Origin: Mucilaginibacter oryzae
GTDB lineage: Bacteria > Bacteroidota > Bacteroidia > Sphingobacteriales > Sphingobacteriaceae
Length of the DNA: 64,000 bases
NCBI RefSeq assembly: GCF_003148845.1
Contig: NZ_QGHA01000006.1
Location: 1 to 64,000, forward strand
Direction: 5' to 3'
The notes below the pieces were generated by a model. That model did no database searches, was not told where the DNA came from, and was given only the letters and a program-made list of their open reading frames with translations. Below are positions 49,490 through 59,500 of this stretch, one piece after another; position 1 is the stretch's first letter, and each line of letters begins with the position of its first letter. Position numbers and translations under genes: made by a program.

Positions 49490-49491
49490 CA

Positions 49492-50169
49492 TTGATAACA
49501 GCCATTGCCATTGATGATGAGCCCATAGCGCTCGATGTGGTACGCTCGCACGCTGCCAAAGTACCTTTTATTGATTTGAAAGCCGAATTTACCGATGCTT
49601 TCAAAGCGATGGAGTACCTGCAGCGGCAACCTGTTGATCTGCTGTTTTTAGATATCAAGATGCCCGATATTTCGGGCATTGATCTTTTAACATGCCTCAA
49701 TAAAAAGCCGCTGGTAATTTTTACCACAGCCTATTCCGAGCATGCGGTAACCAGTTTCGAGCTCGACGCGGTTGATTACCTGCTGAAGCCCTTCGCGCTT
49801 ACCCGTTTTATAAAAGCATGCAACAAAGCCTACGAGCTGTACAACTTCAGGAATACGGCCGAGGTTAAGGATTACATTTTTTTGAAAACAGGCTACGAGC
49901 AGGTAAGGGTTAATTTCGATGAGATTTGCCACCTCGAAGCCACCGGCAACTACGTTAATTTTATTTTGAAGGATAATACGGTAGTTACCCGGATGACCAT
50001 CACCGAGGTTGAAGCCTTACTGCCCGCCGATAAGTTTGTGCGCATTCATCGGTCATTCATCGCGGCGGTTAACAAAGTGGATAAAATAGAACGGCACCAG
50101 GTAACTGTTAACGGATTTGTATTGCCTGTGGGCGGGGCCTATATGCAAAACCTGGGGATGATCAAGTAG
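49492..50169 (+). CDS. LytTR-family response regulator
   Basis: 225 residues. The start is a TTG at 49492: the frame is closed by a stop at 49483-49485 and there is no ATG. The receiver domain has Asp8/Asp9 near the N-terminus, the phosphoacceptor Asp54 in L-F-L-D-I-K-M-P-D, and Lys in L-K-P-F. The C-terminal LytTR DNA-binding domain contains V-R-V-N-F-D-E-I-C-H-L-E-A and F-V-R-I-H-R-S-F-I-A. It should be activated by the upstream LytS-type kinase. Targets are unknown. Confidence 0.92.
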   Translation: MITAIAIDDEPIALDVVRSHAAKVPFIDLKAEFTDAFKAMEYLQRQPVDLLFLDIKMPDISGIDLLTCLNKKPLVIFTTAYSEHAVTSFELDAVDYLLKPFALTRFIKACNKAYELYNFRNTAEVKDYIFLKTGYEQVRVNFDEICHLEATGNYVNFILKDNTVVTRMTITEVEALLPADKFVRIHRSFIAAVNKVDKIERHQVTVNGFVLPVGGAYMQNLGMIK

Positions 50170-50191
50170 TTTATACCTCCTTGTTTCCCGC

Positions 50192-50620
50192 TTACTCCAC
50201 CACCAGCTTTTTCAAGCTAATACCCACTGTAGCGGTTTTCTTTCTCGTACCGGTGCCATAGCTGAAAGCTATCTTATACATCTTTTTCGATTTGACCCAG
50301 TTGGTAAACTTCGGATCGCAAACAGGGTTGAGTTTAAAAACGCGCTGCTCGGGTTCTGCTTTATTTACCTCCGATACCGCTACATAAACGGATGCGGCAT
50401 TTTTACAATCAGCAGGCGCATCCGGGTCTCCCTGCCGGTCGGCCACCAGGTATACGGCTATGTTAAGCGTTTTATGATCGGAGTAAACGTATCGTTTTTG
50501 GAAGTTATTTAAAACGTAGATAAGGTCATTGTTAGCTACGTTTTTATAATTGATGGATTGGGCAATAGCGTTAAAACCGGTTGATAAGATGAGTAATGCT
50601 AAAAAAAGTTTCTTCCACAT
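50192..50620 (-). CDS. Small secreted protein, unknown function
   Basis: ATG 50620 gives 142 residues and a proper signal peptide (about 1-20, ending A-I-A-Q); an upstream ATG at 50671 would bury it. The mature part contains two Cys (C-K-N-A-A-S and V-C-D-P-K) that may pair, and beta-strand-like segments (Y-V-Y-S-D-H, A-V-Y-L-V-A, S-V-Y-V-A-V). I do not recognise a family. It is likely periplasmic. It shares the strand with the YbjQ-domain gene 67 bases upstream, but that spacing leaves open whether they are co-transcribed. Confidence 0.6.
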   Translation of the reverse strand: MWKKLFLALLILSTGFNAIAQSINYKNVANNDLIYVLNNFQKRYVYSDHKTLNIAVYLVADRQGDPDAPADCKNAASVYVAVSEVNKAEPEQRVFKLNPVCDPKFTNWVKSKKMYKIAFSYGTGTRKKTATVGISLKKLVVE

Positions 50621-50687
50621 AACTGATGTTCCTGTTGTAAATAATGCTTTTTTCTCAACAACAAAAATCATCAGTGTGTTTTTACCT

Positions 50688-51785
50688 TCAAAAATTATTA
50701 CTTATGAAATGTGATATCAGTTCAATTTTCTGATCAATAACGCTCAATGCATTTCCAATAACCGGATCGCCTTCTTTAAGTCCATAAATATCTTTATTGC
50801 ATTTACCACAACGCTCACCAATATCAGCCGATCCGCCGCATGCGCAAACCCATATGTCTTTTTCTTTTGATGAAAGCAGTTGCTTTTTTGTGGTACGGGA
50901 ACCGCGCTCAGGGAACTTTTGCATAATAAGCTCTTTTATGCGCCCAAAGTCAGAAACGTCCTCCCGATCATAAAAAGACTTATCGCAGCCTACAAAGCGC
51001 ACAACTTTCTTTTGCTTTTCAAAATCGCCATTAATTAACACGTTTTGTATCAGCTTTAAATCCAGCACACGCAATTCATGAATTATCTGGGTTAACTCTC
51101 TGGCAATTTTAGGATCGGCCTCATTAAATATTGCGTTATAAAGCAGTTCCTGAATCTTCTCTTCAGGAAATTGGCTAAGATAACTTATTACCCGCTTCAA
51201 AAATTCTTTAGCCAAATCCAATTGCAAATTGGCTATCAACATTTTGTACTTTTTTATCAATAAAGGTAAAGCTTCCTCTACCAGGTTATCACTTATAAAA
51301 TTCCAGGTTTCATCATCAACATCCGCAGATTCGATTGCCATCTGCCTTAATACCTGGTACTTTTTTTTAAGGATATTGATCTTCTCCACACTTACAACGT
51401 CAAGCTGCAAGTCGGTATTCACAACAGGTACTGCCCGGTTTATATTTTCAAAAACCGCGGCAGTACCTACAGCGGTTATCATAAACATTGCCTTATTTTT
51501 CCCGGAAATTTCATCAATATCAACCTTCAATCCCAATACACAATTGGCACCTATTTCAAAGGCGGCTACTTTTAAACGCTCAATGGCTTCATCATAAATA
51601 GATGATAACTGGCGCTGATAAGCCCCGGACCTGCCTCCAAAAAAATCAGATAAGGAAGCAGCGAAATCAGTAAAAATATTTGTCCCTGCAACTACATGCG
51701 CCGAAACAGGTTTCAAATAGGTAGTAACTTTGTGATTGTCCAGGCCAGATGTTGTAACAACCAGCACTTGTTTAGGTAATAACAT
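50688..51785 (-). CDS. YbjQ-domain protein with C-terminal zinc ribbon
   Basis: 365 residues in three parts. Residues 1-115 are a YbjQ (UPF0145/heavy-metal-binding) domain: V-T-T-S-G-L-D, V-S-A-H-V-V-A-G-T-N and I-G-A-N-C-V-L-G-L-K-V-D-I. A helical middle (130-285) with many charged residues follows. The C-terminal part has C-A-C-G-G and C-G-K-C-N-K-D, a four-Cys zinc ribbon. YbjQ domains form pentamers whose function is uncertain. The domain combination is seen in scattered bacterial proteins of unknown role. No signal peptide; probably cytoplasmic. Confidence 0.75.
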   Translation of the reverse strand: MLLPKQVLVVTTSGLDNHKVTTYLKPVSAHVVAGTNIFTDFAASLSDFFGGRSGAYQRQLSSIYDEAIERLKVAAFEIGANCVLGLKVDIDEISGKNKAMFMITAVGTAAVFENINRAVPVVNTDLQLDVVSVEKINILKKKYQVLRQMAIESADVDDETWNFISDNLVEEALPLLIKKYKMLIANLQLDLAKEFLKRVISYLSQFPEEKIQELLYNAIFNEADPKIARELTQIIHELRVLDLKLIQNVLINGDFEKQKKVVRFVGCDKSFYDREDVSDFGRIKELIMQKFPERGSRTTKKQLLSSKEKDIWVCACGGSADIGERCGKCNKDIYGLKEGDPVIGNALSVIDQKIELISHFISNNF

Positions 51786-51820
51786 TCTTTCAGTTTAAAA
51801 ATCGGGATTTATTTAAAGGA

Positions 51821-52732
51821 TTATTTGCCGCTTAAAAAGCCGTTCTCTTCCAGCCATGAAACAGCCCAATCAAACCATTTGCCTTTATTTTTGGGATTGT
51901 TCATGCCAAAGCCATGGCCACCCTCCTGGAAAAGGTGCATCTCTGCCTTCACTTTATTTTTCAGCAGGGCATCATAAAACAACAAACTGTTTTGCACCGG
52001 AACCACGTTATCGTCCTGGGCATGTATCAAAAACGTGGGCGGCGTGTTGGCAGTTACCTGTTTTTCGTTCGAGTACAGGTCAACCTGCGCTGCAGAAGGT
52101 GTTTTCCCTATCAGGTTTTCCTTCGAGCCAAGGTGGGTATATTCACCGAAAGATATCACCGGGTAAATCAGCATCATAAAATCAGGGCGAACACTGATAT
52201 TACCGCTGTCTTCAATAACCGGTTTATCAAAATGCGTTCCTTCGGTAGAGGCCAGGTGCCCCCCTGCCGAAAAACCGATGATCCCTATTTTTGATGGATT
52301 AATGCCCCATTGAGCGGCATTTTTACGAACAGTATAAACAGCCATCTGCGCATCCTGCAACGGGCCGATTGATCTGTCAGTCATGATCTCGTCGCTCGGC
52401 AAACGGTATTTTAATAAGAAAGCCGTTACGCCGATATCCGCAAACGCTTTGGCAACCGCCCTGCCTTCATGTTCCGAGGCCAAACCAGCGTATCCTCCGC
52501 CGGGGCAAACAACTATCGCCGCGCCGTTGGCTTTCCCTTTTTCAGGAAGATATGGCGTTAAGGTTGGTTCGGTAACCATGGTGGTCCAACCCTTGTCAGA
52601 TTTTTCAATATAAGATGCCGGGGCTTTTTTTGAATTAGGTACGCCCTGGAGATAAAGCGGCATAGGTTTTTCCTGTGCAATAACAGTAAGCGTAGTGAAC
52701 ATTACAACAAGGGATGATAAAATGTATTTCAT
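51821..52732 (-). CDS. Secreted alpha/beta-hydrolase (esterase family)
   Basis: 303 residues. Signal peptide (about 1-19, ending V-I-A-Q), then a BD-FAE/acetyl-xylan-esterase-like hydrolase domain. The oxyanion motif C-P-G-G-G-Y lies at about residue 77 and the nucleophile elbow is G-F-S-A-G-G (Ser at about 155). The acidic residue is probably in A-Q-D-D-N-V-V-P and the His in G-G-H-G-F-G, so the triad is complete. The family deacetylates or de-esterifies plant polysaccharides and other small esters in the periplasm. It stands alone, with a prfB terminator upstream. Confidence 0.87.
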   Translation of the reverse strand: MKYILSSLVVMFTTLTVIAQEKPMPLYLQGVPNSKKAPASYIEKSDKGWTTMVTEPTLTPYLPEKGKANGAAIVVCPGGGYAGLASEHEGRAVAKAFADIGVTAFLLKYRLPSDEIMTDRSIGPLQDAQMAVYTVRKNAAQWGINPSKIGIIGFSAGGHLASTEGTHFDKPVIEDSGNISVRPDFMMLIYPVISFGEYTHLGSKENLIGKTPSAAQVDLYSNEKQVTANTPPTFLIHAQDDNVVPVQNSLLFYDALLKNKVKAEMHLFQEGGHGFGMNNPKNKGKWFDWAVSWLEENGFLSGK

Positions 52733-52784
52733 AATGGCAAGGCAAATTGGTTATATCTAAAGTACAATTAATCTGCTTAAAACA

Positions 52785-52819
52785 AAAAACGGAGCATCAT
52801 TTATGATAACTCCGTTTTT
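52785..52819. terminator. Terminator after prfB
   Basis: A 10-bp stem (52785-52794 with 52810-52819), extended by a 5-bp inner stem, has an A-run on its left that becomes a T-run on the minus strand. It lies 52 bases after the prfB stop and separates prfB from the esterase gene. Confidence 0.8.
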
Positions 52820-52870
52820 GTTTTCGGGCAATCGCAGTTGCTTTGTCCGTCGCTGCCGTGTTGCCGTTTT

Positions 52871-53963
52871 TTAGCTCTTCGGCCCGCCAAATTCCATCAG
52901 GTAGGCTTTCAGGAAATCGTCCAGATCACCGTCAAGCACTGCGGCGGCGTTTGAGGTTTCATGGTCGGTACGTAAATCCTTCACCAGCTTATACGGGTGC
53001 AAAACATAGTTCCGAATTTGCGATCCCCATTCAATTTTCTTTTTATTCCCTTCGATGGCGTTGGTCAACTCCATACGCTTGCGCATCTCAATTTCATATA
53101 ACTGCGATTTAAGCAGGCGGATGGCGTTATCCTTATTCTGTAACTGCGAGCGTGATTCCTGGTTTTTTATAATGATGCCCGATGGTTTGTGATACAAACG
53201 CACGGCGGTTTCCACCTTGTTCACGTTCTGTCCGCCGGCACCACCCGAGCGGAAGGTTTCAAACTCAATATCGGCCGGGTTCACTTCTATCTCAATAGTA
53301 TCGTCAACCAGGGGGTAAACATACACCGAAGCGAAAGAAGTATGGCGTTTGGCGTTGGCATCAAACGGCGATACGCGCACCAGGCGGTGTACACCGTTTT
53401 CGCCTTTTAAGTAACCATAGGCAAATTCGCCCTCCAGCTGCAATGTTACTGTTTTTACACCGGCAACGTCGCCTTCCTGGTAATCCTGCTCGGTAACCTT
53501 GTAGCCGTTTTTTTCGCCCCACATAATATACATACGCATCAGCATCCCTGCCCAGTCGCAGCTTTCGGTACCGCCGGCGCCGGCAGTAATCTGGAGTACT
53601 GCGTTCAGCTGGTCTTCCTCGGCCGAGAGCATATTTTTAAACTCAAGCTCTTCAACCGCTTTCAGGGCAGCGTTAAACTGCTCCTGCATTTCGGCTTCGC
53701 TGGCATCGCCGCCCTGGTAAAATTCAAACATCACCACGGCGTCGTCAACAACCGAAGCAACTTTTTGAAAAGCGTCTGTCCAAACTTTTTTCAGCTTGAT
53801 AGATGCCAACACTTTCTCAGCTTCTTTGGGATGATCCCAAAAATGCGGACCGATAGTTACTTCCTGTTCTTCGTGTAATAATTCAAGCTTCTTATCAATG
53901 TCAAAGATGCCTCCTCAGGGAAGTTACTCTATCCCTTAAATCCTGAACCTGTTCTTTAGTCAT
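52871..53963 (-). CDS. prfB: Peptide chain release factor 2 with programmed +1 frameshift
   Basis: RF2 releases proteins at UGA and UAA. Translation begins at ATG 53963 and runs 20 codons to an in-frame TGA (53901-53903). The shift site is CTT-TGA-C, preceded 3 bases upstream by an AGGAGG Shine-Dalgarno-like sequence (53910-53915). Slipping +1 on CTT continues at GAC and yields a 363-residue product. The long frame carries the catalytic G-G-Q motif (S-G-G-A-G-G-Q-N-V-N) and the domain-2/3 elements of RF2. The recoding site is nearly the same as in E. coli, where RF2 shortage favours the shift. It is therefore one autoregulated gene, not a pseudogene. Confidence 0.95.
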
Positions 53964-53999
53964 GCAGCAAATATATATAATTTGAAAATCGCCCTAAAT

Positions 54000-54035
54000 A
54001 AAAAAAACCTGCCTGATGTTCAATAATCGGCAGGT
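54000..54035 (-). terminator. Terminator after the 145-residue hypothetical gene
   Basis: The arms 54007-54013 and 54029-54035 pair over 7 bp, with more inner pairing, and on the minus strand a T-run (54007-54000) follows. It is 34 bases after the stop at 54069. Confidence 0.75.
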
Positions 54036-54068
54036 CCTTCCGGCGGGCGGATATAATACTATAAATTG

Positions 54069-54506
54069 TTAAGCAACCATCAGGTTCTTTACAAGCGGGT
54101 TTAAATCTGTGCGGTTACCATTTAATTTGGTTAACAAAGTTCCCAGGGCAAACTCTTTGGCCTCACCGCTTTTGGTTTCCTTTACCAGCTCATTCATTAC
54201 CTTAGGGATCAAAGCCTTTGCAGCCGATAAAGCGTTAGCCGGATCAATACTGTAAAAATTATTAAGCTTATTGGCAAAACTGTTAGTTATGCTTGATACC
54301 AATGAATTGTTGTAATTACCCGAAAACTGAAAATACCTGATCAATTCCTTTACCTTACCACTCTCTAACTGGCCCTTTAAAACTTCAATGATAGAGCTTG
54401 AAGCTTCATTGATCACCGCTTCGTGATGTTTTGCGGGGATAACCGGGTTGTTGATAACAGCCGTCCCGGCGTTATCTTTCACAAGCAAAAACAGTTTTTC
54501 AAACAT
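54069..54506 (-). CDS. Hypothetical helical protein
   Basis: ATG 54506 gives 145 residues (54536 would add ten hydrophobic or charged residues). The sequence is predicted almost wholly helical: an N-terminal segment M-F-E-K-L-F-L-L-V-K-D, then Ala/Asn/Leu-rich helices with S-S-I-I-E-V-L-K-G and S-A-A-K-A-L-I-P-K-V-M. It reminds me of DUF937-like small bacterial proteins but with no decisive motif. No signal peptide or membrane segment. It is monocistronic with its own terminator. Confidence 0.6.
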   Translation of the reverse strand: MFEKLFLLVKDNAGTAVINNPVIPAKHHEAVINEASSSIIEVLKGQLESGKVKELIRYFQFSGNYNNSLVSSITNSFANKLNNFYSIDPANALSAAKALIPKVMNELVKETKSGEAKEFALGTLLTKLNGNRTDLNPLVKNLMVA

Positions 54507-54732
54507 AGCACACTTGTTTTTAAAGTAAATTGACAAATTGATGATAAACCAACCGTTTGATTATCATTGATACAAATATGATAAATAAAAATTTTTAAAT
54601 CCTAAACTATTTTGTAATTTCTTTGTAATTCTCATAATTTACAAGTGTAAAACAAACACTATCCATACGGTGTTTAATAAACACTATGCCATACAATTAT
54701 TTTATTTAACAACCACCTTACAATTAACTTTT

Positions 54733-54740
54733 TACTTTTG
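54733..54740 (+). promoter_or_regulatory. Promoter -7 element of pgi
   Basis: TACTTTTG, a perfect TAnnTTTG match, ends 18 bases before the ATG at 54759 and predicts a leader of about 14 nt. The same octamer is found before actA and the deoxyhypusine-synthase-like gene. Confidence 0.55.
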
Positions 54741-54758
54741 TTAAAAAACAACACAATT

Positions 54759-56405
54759 ATGCTGCCAACTACCGATTTTACAACAACCCAGGCGTATAAA
54801 TACCTTACAGATCATTACATCGATATCGTATCAAAAAGCCTTAAAGAATTATTTGATACTGATGATCAGCGATTTAATAAATTCTCGATCCAGTTTGAAG
54901 ATATCCTGCTTGATTATTCAAAAAACCGCATTGACGATGAAACCCTTGCTTTGCTGATCCAGCTGGCCAAAGAGTGTTCATTAAAAGAGGCTATCGAAGC
55001 CATGTACAGCGGCGAAAAGATCAATGTAACTGAAGGCAGGCCGGTGTTGCATATTGCTTTACGTAACCGCAGCAATACGCCAATTTATGTTGATGGCAAA
55101 GATGTAATGCCTGATGTGAACAGGGTGCTCGACCAGATGAAAGCCTTTAGCGAGGCCATCATCAGCGGCGAATGGAAAGGATATACAGGCAAAGCCATTA
55201 CTGATGTGGTAAACATTGGCATAGGTGGTTCTGATTTAGGCCCCGTAATGGTTACCGAAGCATTAAAAGCTTATAAAAATCATTTGAACCTCCACTTTGT
55301 AAGTAACGTGGATGGCACCCATATTGTTGAAACCCTGAAAGCGGTTAACCCCGAAACCACCTTATTCCTGGTGGCTTCAAAAACTTTCACCACGCAGGAA
55401 ACCATGGGCAACGCCCACAGCGCCCGCGATTGGTTCCTGGCCGGCGGCGCTACCGAAGCCGATGTAGCTAAACACTTCGCTGCCCTGTCAACCAATGCTG
55501 CCGCGGTTGAAAAATTTGGTATCGATACCAAAAACATGTTTGAATTTTGGGATTGGGTAGGCGGTCGTTATTCTTTGTGGAGCGCCATCGGCTTATCTAT
55601 AGCCCTGAGCATTGGTTTTGAAAACTTTACCGATCTGCTTGCCGGTGCGCACGCTACCGACAACCACTTTAAAACTGCCGACTTTGACCAGAATATCCCG
55701 GTTATTATGGGCTTGCTGGGTATCTGGTATAACAACTTCTTCGAGGCTGAAACCAATGTGATCCTGCCTTACGATCAGTACCTGCACCGTTTTTCGGCGT
55801 ATTTCCAGCAGGGGGATATGGAAAGCAATGGCAAACATGTTGATCGTAACGGTAAAGAAGTTGATTATTCAACCGGTCCGATTATCTGGGGCGAACCCGG
55901 CACTAACGGTCAGCACGCGTTTTACCAGTTAATTCACCAGGGCACCAAACTCATCCCTGCAGACTTTATCGCTCCGGCACAATCGCACAATCCGCTGGGC
56001 GAGCACCATAACATGCTGCTGTCAAACTTTTTTGCGCAAACTGAAGCTTTGATGAACGGCAAAACCGAAGAGGAAGTAATTGAAGAATTGAAAGCAGCCG
56101 GTAAATCAGACGAGGAAATTGCTAAAATAGCTCCTTTCAAAGTGTTTGAAGGTAACCGTCCAACCAACTCGTTCCTGCTTAAAAAAATCACGCCTTATAC
56201 ATTAGGTGCACTCATTGCCATGTACGAGCACAAAATATTTACCCAGGGTATTATCTGGAACATATACAGCTTTGACCAGTGGGGTGTTGAGCTTGGCAAG
56301 CAGCTGGCCGGCAAAATCCTTCCGGAGTTGAAAGACGACGCGGAAGTTTCAAGCCATGATTCATCAACCAATGGTTTGATAAATCAATATAAAGCCTGGA
56401 GGTAA
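54759..56405 (+). CDS. pgi: Glucose-6-phosphate isomerase
   Basis: Starting at ATG 54759, the enzyme has 548 residues (a TTG at 54738 is less likely, as it overlaps the promoter). It interconverts glucose-6-phosphate and fructose-6-phosphate in the cytoplasm. The S-K-T-F-T-T-Q-E-T phosphate-binding motif lies at about residue 205, the signature D-W-V-G-G-R-Y-S-L-W-S near 265, and G-Q-H-A-F-Y-Q-L-I-H-Q-G near 380 with the ring-opening His. The C-terminal helix (I-N-Q-Y-K) is typical. Length matches the large bacterial and eukaryotic type. A strong terminator follows. Confidence 0.96.
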   Translation: MLPTTDFTTTQAYKYLTDHYIDIVSKSLKELFDTDDQRFNKFSIQFEDILLDYSKNRIDDETLALLIQLAKECSLKEAIEAMYSGEKINVTEGRPVLHIALRNRSNTPIYVDGKDVMPDVNRVLDQMKAFSEAIISGEWKGYTGKAITDVVNIGIGGSDLGPVMVTEALKAYKNHLNLHFVSNVDGTHIVETLKAVNPETTLFLVASKTFTTQETMGNAHSARDWFLAGGATEADVAKHFAALSTNAAAVEKFGIDTKNMFEFWDWVGGRYSLWSAIGLSIALSIGFENFTDLLAGAHATDNHFKTADFDQNIPVIMGLLGIWYNNFFEAETNVILPYDQYLHRFSAYFQQGDMESNGKHVDRNGKEVDYSTGPIIWGEPGTNGQHAFYQLIHQGTKLIPADFIAPAQSHNPLGEHHNMLLSNFFAQTEALMNGKTEEEVIEELKAAGKSDEEIAKIAPFKVFEGNRPTNSFLLKKITPYTLGALIAMYEHKIFTQGIIWNIYSFDQWGVELGKQLAGKILPELKDDAEVSSHDSSTNGLINQYKAWR

Positions 56406-56442
56406 GCTCCGGGGCCTCTCCTGAACAGGATGATGTATTACT

Positions 56443-56481
56443 AAAAGCAAAATGCCCGGAAAAACCGGGCATTTTGCTTTT
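56443..56481. terminator. Bidirectional terminator between pgi and sprA
   Basis: A perfect 17-bp stem (56443-56459 with 56465-56481) with a 5-base A loop carries AAAA on one side and TTTT on the other. It serves pgi and the converging sprA. Confidence 0.88.
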
Positions 56482-56509
56482 AGGTGAGAATGATGTTTCC
56501 TGCCGTTCA

Positions 56510-59500
56510 TTATTGCAACAGCAGCTTTAAGTTGATCCCGAAATTGGTAAATGATGTATTGAAAGTTTGCGAGGTATACGGCTTGGTCAGGTTCGAATCA
56601 TAAAACAGGTTGAGGTTAAAACGCTGGTTGATCACATAATCAATAGATGGGCGAACGGTAATATTCTGTGCGCCGGATGAAATTTCGGCCGATTGGATAT
56701 CGGCACGGTAAATCAGCGTTTTATTATCTCGTAATGAAAAGTCGAGCTTAAAGTTTACATCTTTATGCTGAAAGCCCTCAAACCAGCCAAAAGGAAAGTG
56801 GAAATCCCGGGTATGGTAACCAAAGCCCAATACAATGATCTTTTCGTTTTGCTGGGCCAGCTGGCTGTTCAGCAGGCTCAGGCTCAGCGCGCGGCTCTGG
56901 CGGTATTCGGCGTTTGCGGTCATGCTGTTTTTAAAGCGCATGCTGGCGCCAATTAAAGGCACAAACTGTTCAAAAATAGTTACCTGCGAAAACTGGTACA
57001 GCGGTAAAAAGTCGTTATTTAAATCGCGGGCGCTTGAGGCACCGTTCTCTTCGCGGTATTGCAATAACGAGGTATAACCGGTTACGTTGTAAGCCGAGCG
57101 GTAACCATGGCTCAGATCAAACGAATCAAAAACATCCTGAAACCACGAAATTTTACTTAAACCATTGTAGGTAACCTGCCAGTTGGGGATGGGGATCTTG
57201 GGAAATTGCGACAGGTTACTGCCCGACGGACTTTTACCGGTGTAAGCCGCCAGGAAAGCCGGCACCAGTACGTTTTGCGAATTCGGCCCATAGCCATCGG
57301 CATACCCGTCGGCGCTCCCTGATGAGTTAGGGTTTGTTCGACCTAATTTTTGCGAGATCACGGTACGGGCATCTAAAAATTTCTGAAACGTTCCGGATAC
57401 ATTGGTAATGCCTTTAGCGCTTTCAAAGGCGGTACCTATGGTAAGTATGGAAACGCTGTAGTTGCCTGTTGTAACCGGGCTGAGCGTTTCGATGCTATTA
57501 CTTGAAGGAAGATATTTAAAATTGGCCTGGTAGTTATGATCCTGCGTTTTAAAGGCGGTAAGCTCAATCCTTAAATCTTTAAACGGCTCAATAACACCGC
57601 GGAAGTGCATATCCTCGTTAGAGGTAGTGGTGTACAACTGGTTTTGCAGCGTATCTTTACTGATCCAGCCATTGGCCACGGCCTTGGCCCTGATATCGGC
57701 CTGGCTCCCCAGTAAAAAGCCTAAGCCAGGCGCACCGCCGCTCGAACCAAAAAAGCCCGATTGCGGCAAATAACCCGGTATAAACGTGCCTTGCGTATGC
57801 GTATAGGTAGCGCTCAGGTTTTTAACGCTGGTTAAAAGGCCAATCAACACATTGGGCTTTTTATTGGGATTATTGGCCTTGCGTATAAACGGAAATTTAT
57901 TGTACAGGGAGGTAAGGTTAAGCGTTGGGTTAAGCTGGATAGCCCGCGAGTTTTGAATGCTGTTACCCACATCATAACCTGGGTTGTTAATAGCAAACAG
58001 CGGCTGTGTTTGCCAGTTAAAGTGTGTGCTGTAGCGGGCAATGGCCGATACCCAATCCAACCCCGGTATTTTATTAACAGGTACTGTGTAGTTAAAGTTA
58101 ATGGTGTGGTTGTAATTGGTGGTACGGCCCAGCTTTTTCAGGTTATCCCAAAGGGTGTCGCGCTTTAAACCGTTAATACGGCCAGCCGGCTCATCCACTA
58201 CCGCCAGGTTGGTAGCATCGATATCCATCTGCAAGGATTTGCTTAAATTCCAGCCGATACCGTAAACCCGGGTTATGTTAAAGTACTTGTTGAAGGTGGT
58301 TGTTGGTACCGGGATAAAGTTATTCGGATCGTTATCGCGGAGTGTGTTTTCGGAGTAAAAACGATCAAAGTTGATACTGAAATTTAACCGCGACGGCAGC
58401 AAGCTAAAATTAAAGTCCCTCAATAAGGCCAGCGTATTTTTTTTGATGATTTTGGCAAAGGGGCTGTAATATTTAGGTTGATTGGTATAGTTATACGCCA
58501 GCATTAAGTTATAAGTTTTCTCGATATCGTTCTGGGTTACAAAATCGTGGTGGTTATACTCGGTATAAGCGTAGCTGGCGTTAAAGTTTTCAATATCCCA
58601 TATATGGTTTAAGGCATTGGTATTGGTACGGGCCTTACGCACGTTGGTAAAATTGATGCTTTTACGCATGGTAATATCAAGGGCGGCATTCCTGATCGAA
58701 TCGCGCTCTTTAGTGCTTGTAGCCGCGGCCAGCGATGACTTCAGCTCTATATCAGGCGCGCCGGGATCATACTGCGGCATGCTGCGCTGTTTGGATACAT
58801 TGATATAAGCAGGGATGTGAATGCCGCTTTTATCAGGAAAAAACTTACCAAGCTCCACATTGGCCGATACATCATAGGTTTGGTCGTCGCTCTGGCTCCT
58901 GTCGTTCAACCTCGAATCCAGGGTACCAAAACCTACGGTCGTTTTACTGCCAGATACGGTTACATCGGCAAAGTCGGCAAGTTTGGCATCTATTCTTGCA
59001 GTAGCCGCCCAGCCGCCGCGCTGGTCAAAGTCGGTCAGGCGCAACTCGTCAAACCAAACCGTGCCCGATTTATCCAACCCGTCATCAGCTATCACGCTGC
59101 TGCCTTTGTAAGGGTTGCGTACGCCCAGCATAATGGTACGCAGGCGACTTAAATCGGGCTGGCCTTTGATATATACCGTTTTATCCCCCTCAACATATTT
59201 AAACAATGTATTGTAAGCCACGTTCGAGTGGTTGCGGGCAAGCTTGGCGCGGATCAGCAGGTCGAGTTCCAGGTCCATCTGGTTGGCATCCGGCCAGATC
59301 GCCTGCGGATCGCTTGTGCCGGGCTGCGTAATTTTTAAAGGCAGTTCATATTCGTAGTAGTTATCCTGGTAGTCAACGCCTAAACGGATAAATGCGTTCA
59401 GGTCGTTATCTTTCAAATAATCGCCTTCAGCATGGATAAACATCTGCATCCGTTTATAACGGCGTAAATCATTATAAAACGTACGGAAAGCCGCCCGCGA

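Noticed and set aside
53813..53963. prfB as a broken gene: a short frame with an early TGA and a separate 313-codon frame.
   Set aside because: The CTT-TGA-C site with AGGAGG 3 bases upstream is the classical RF2 recoding signal, and the shifted frame continues the protein without gaps.
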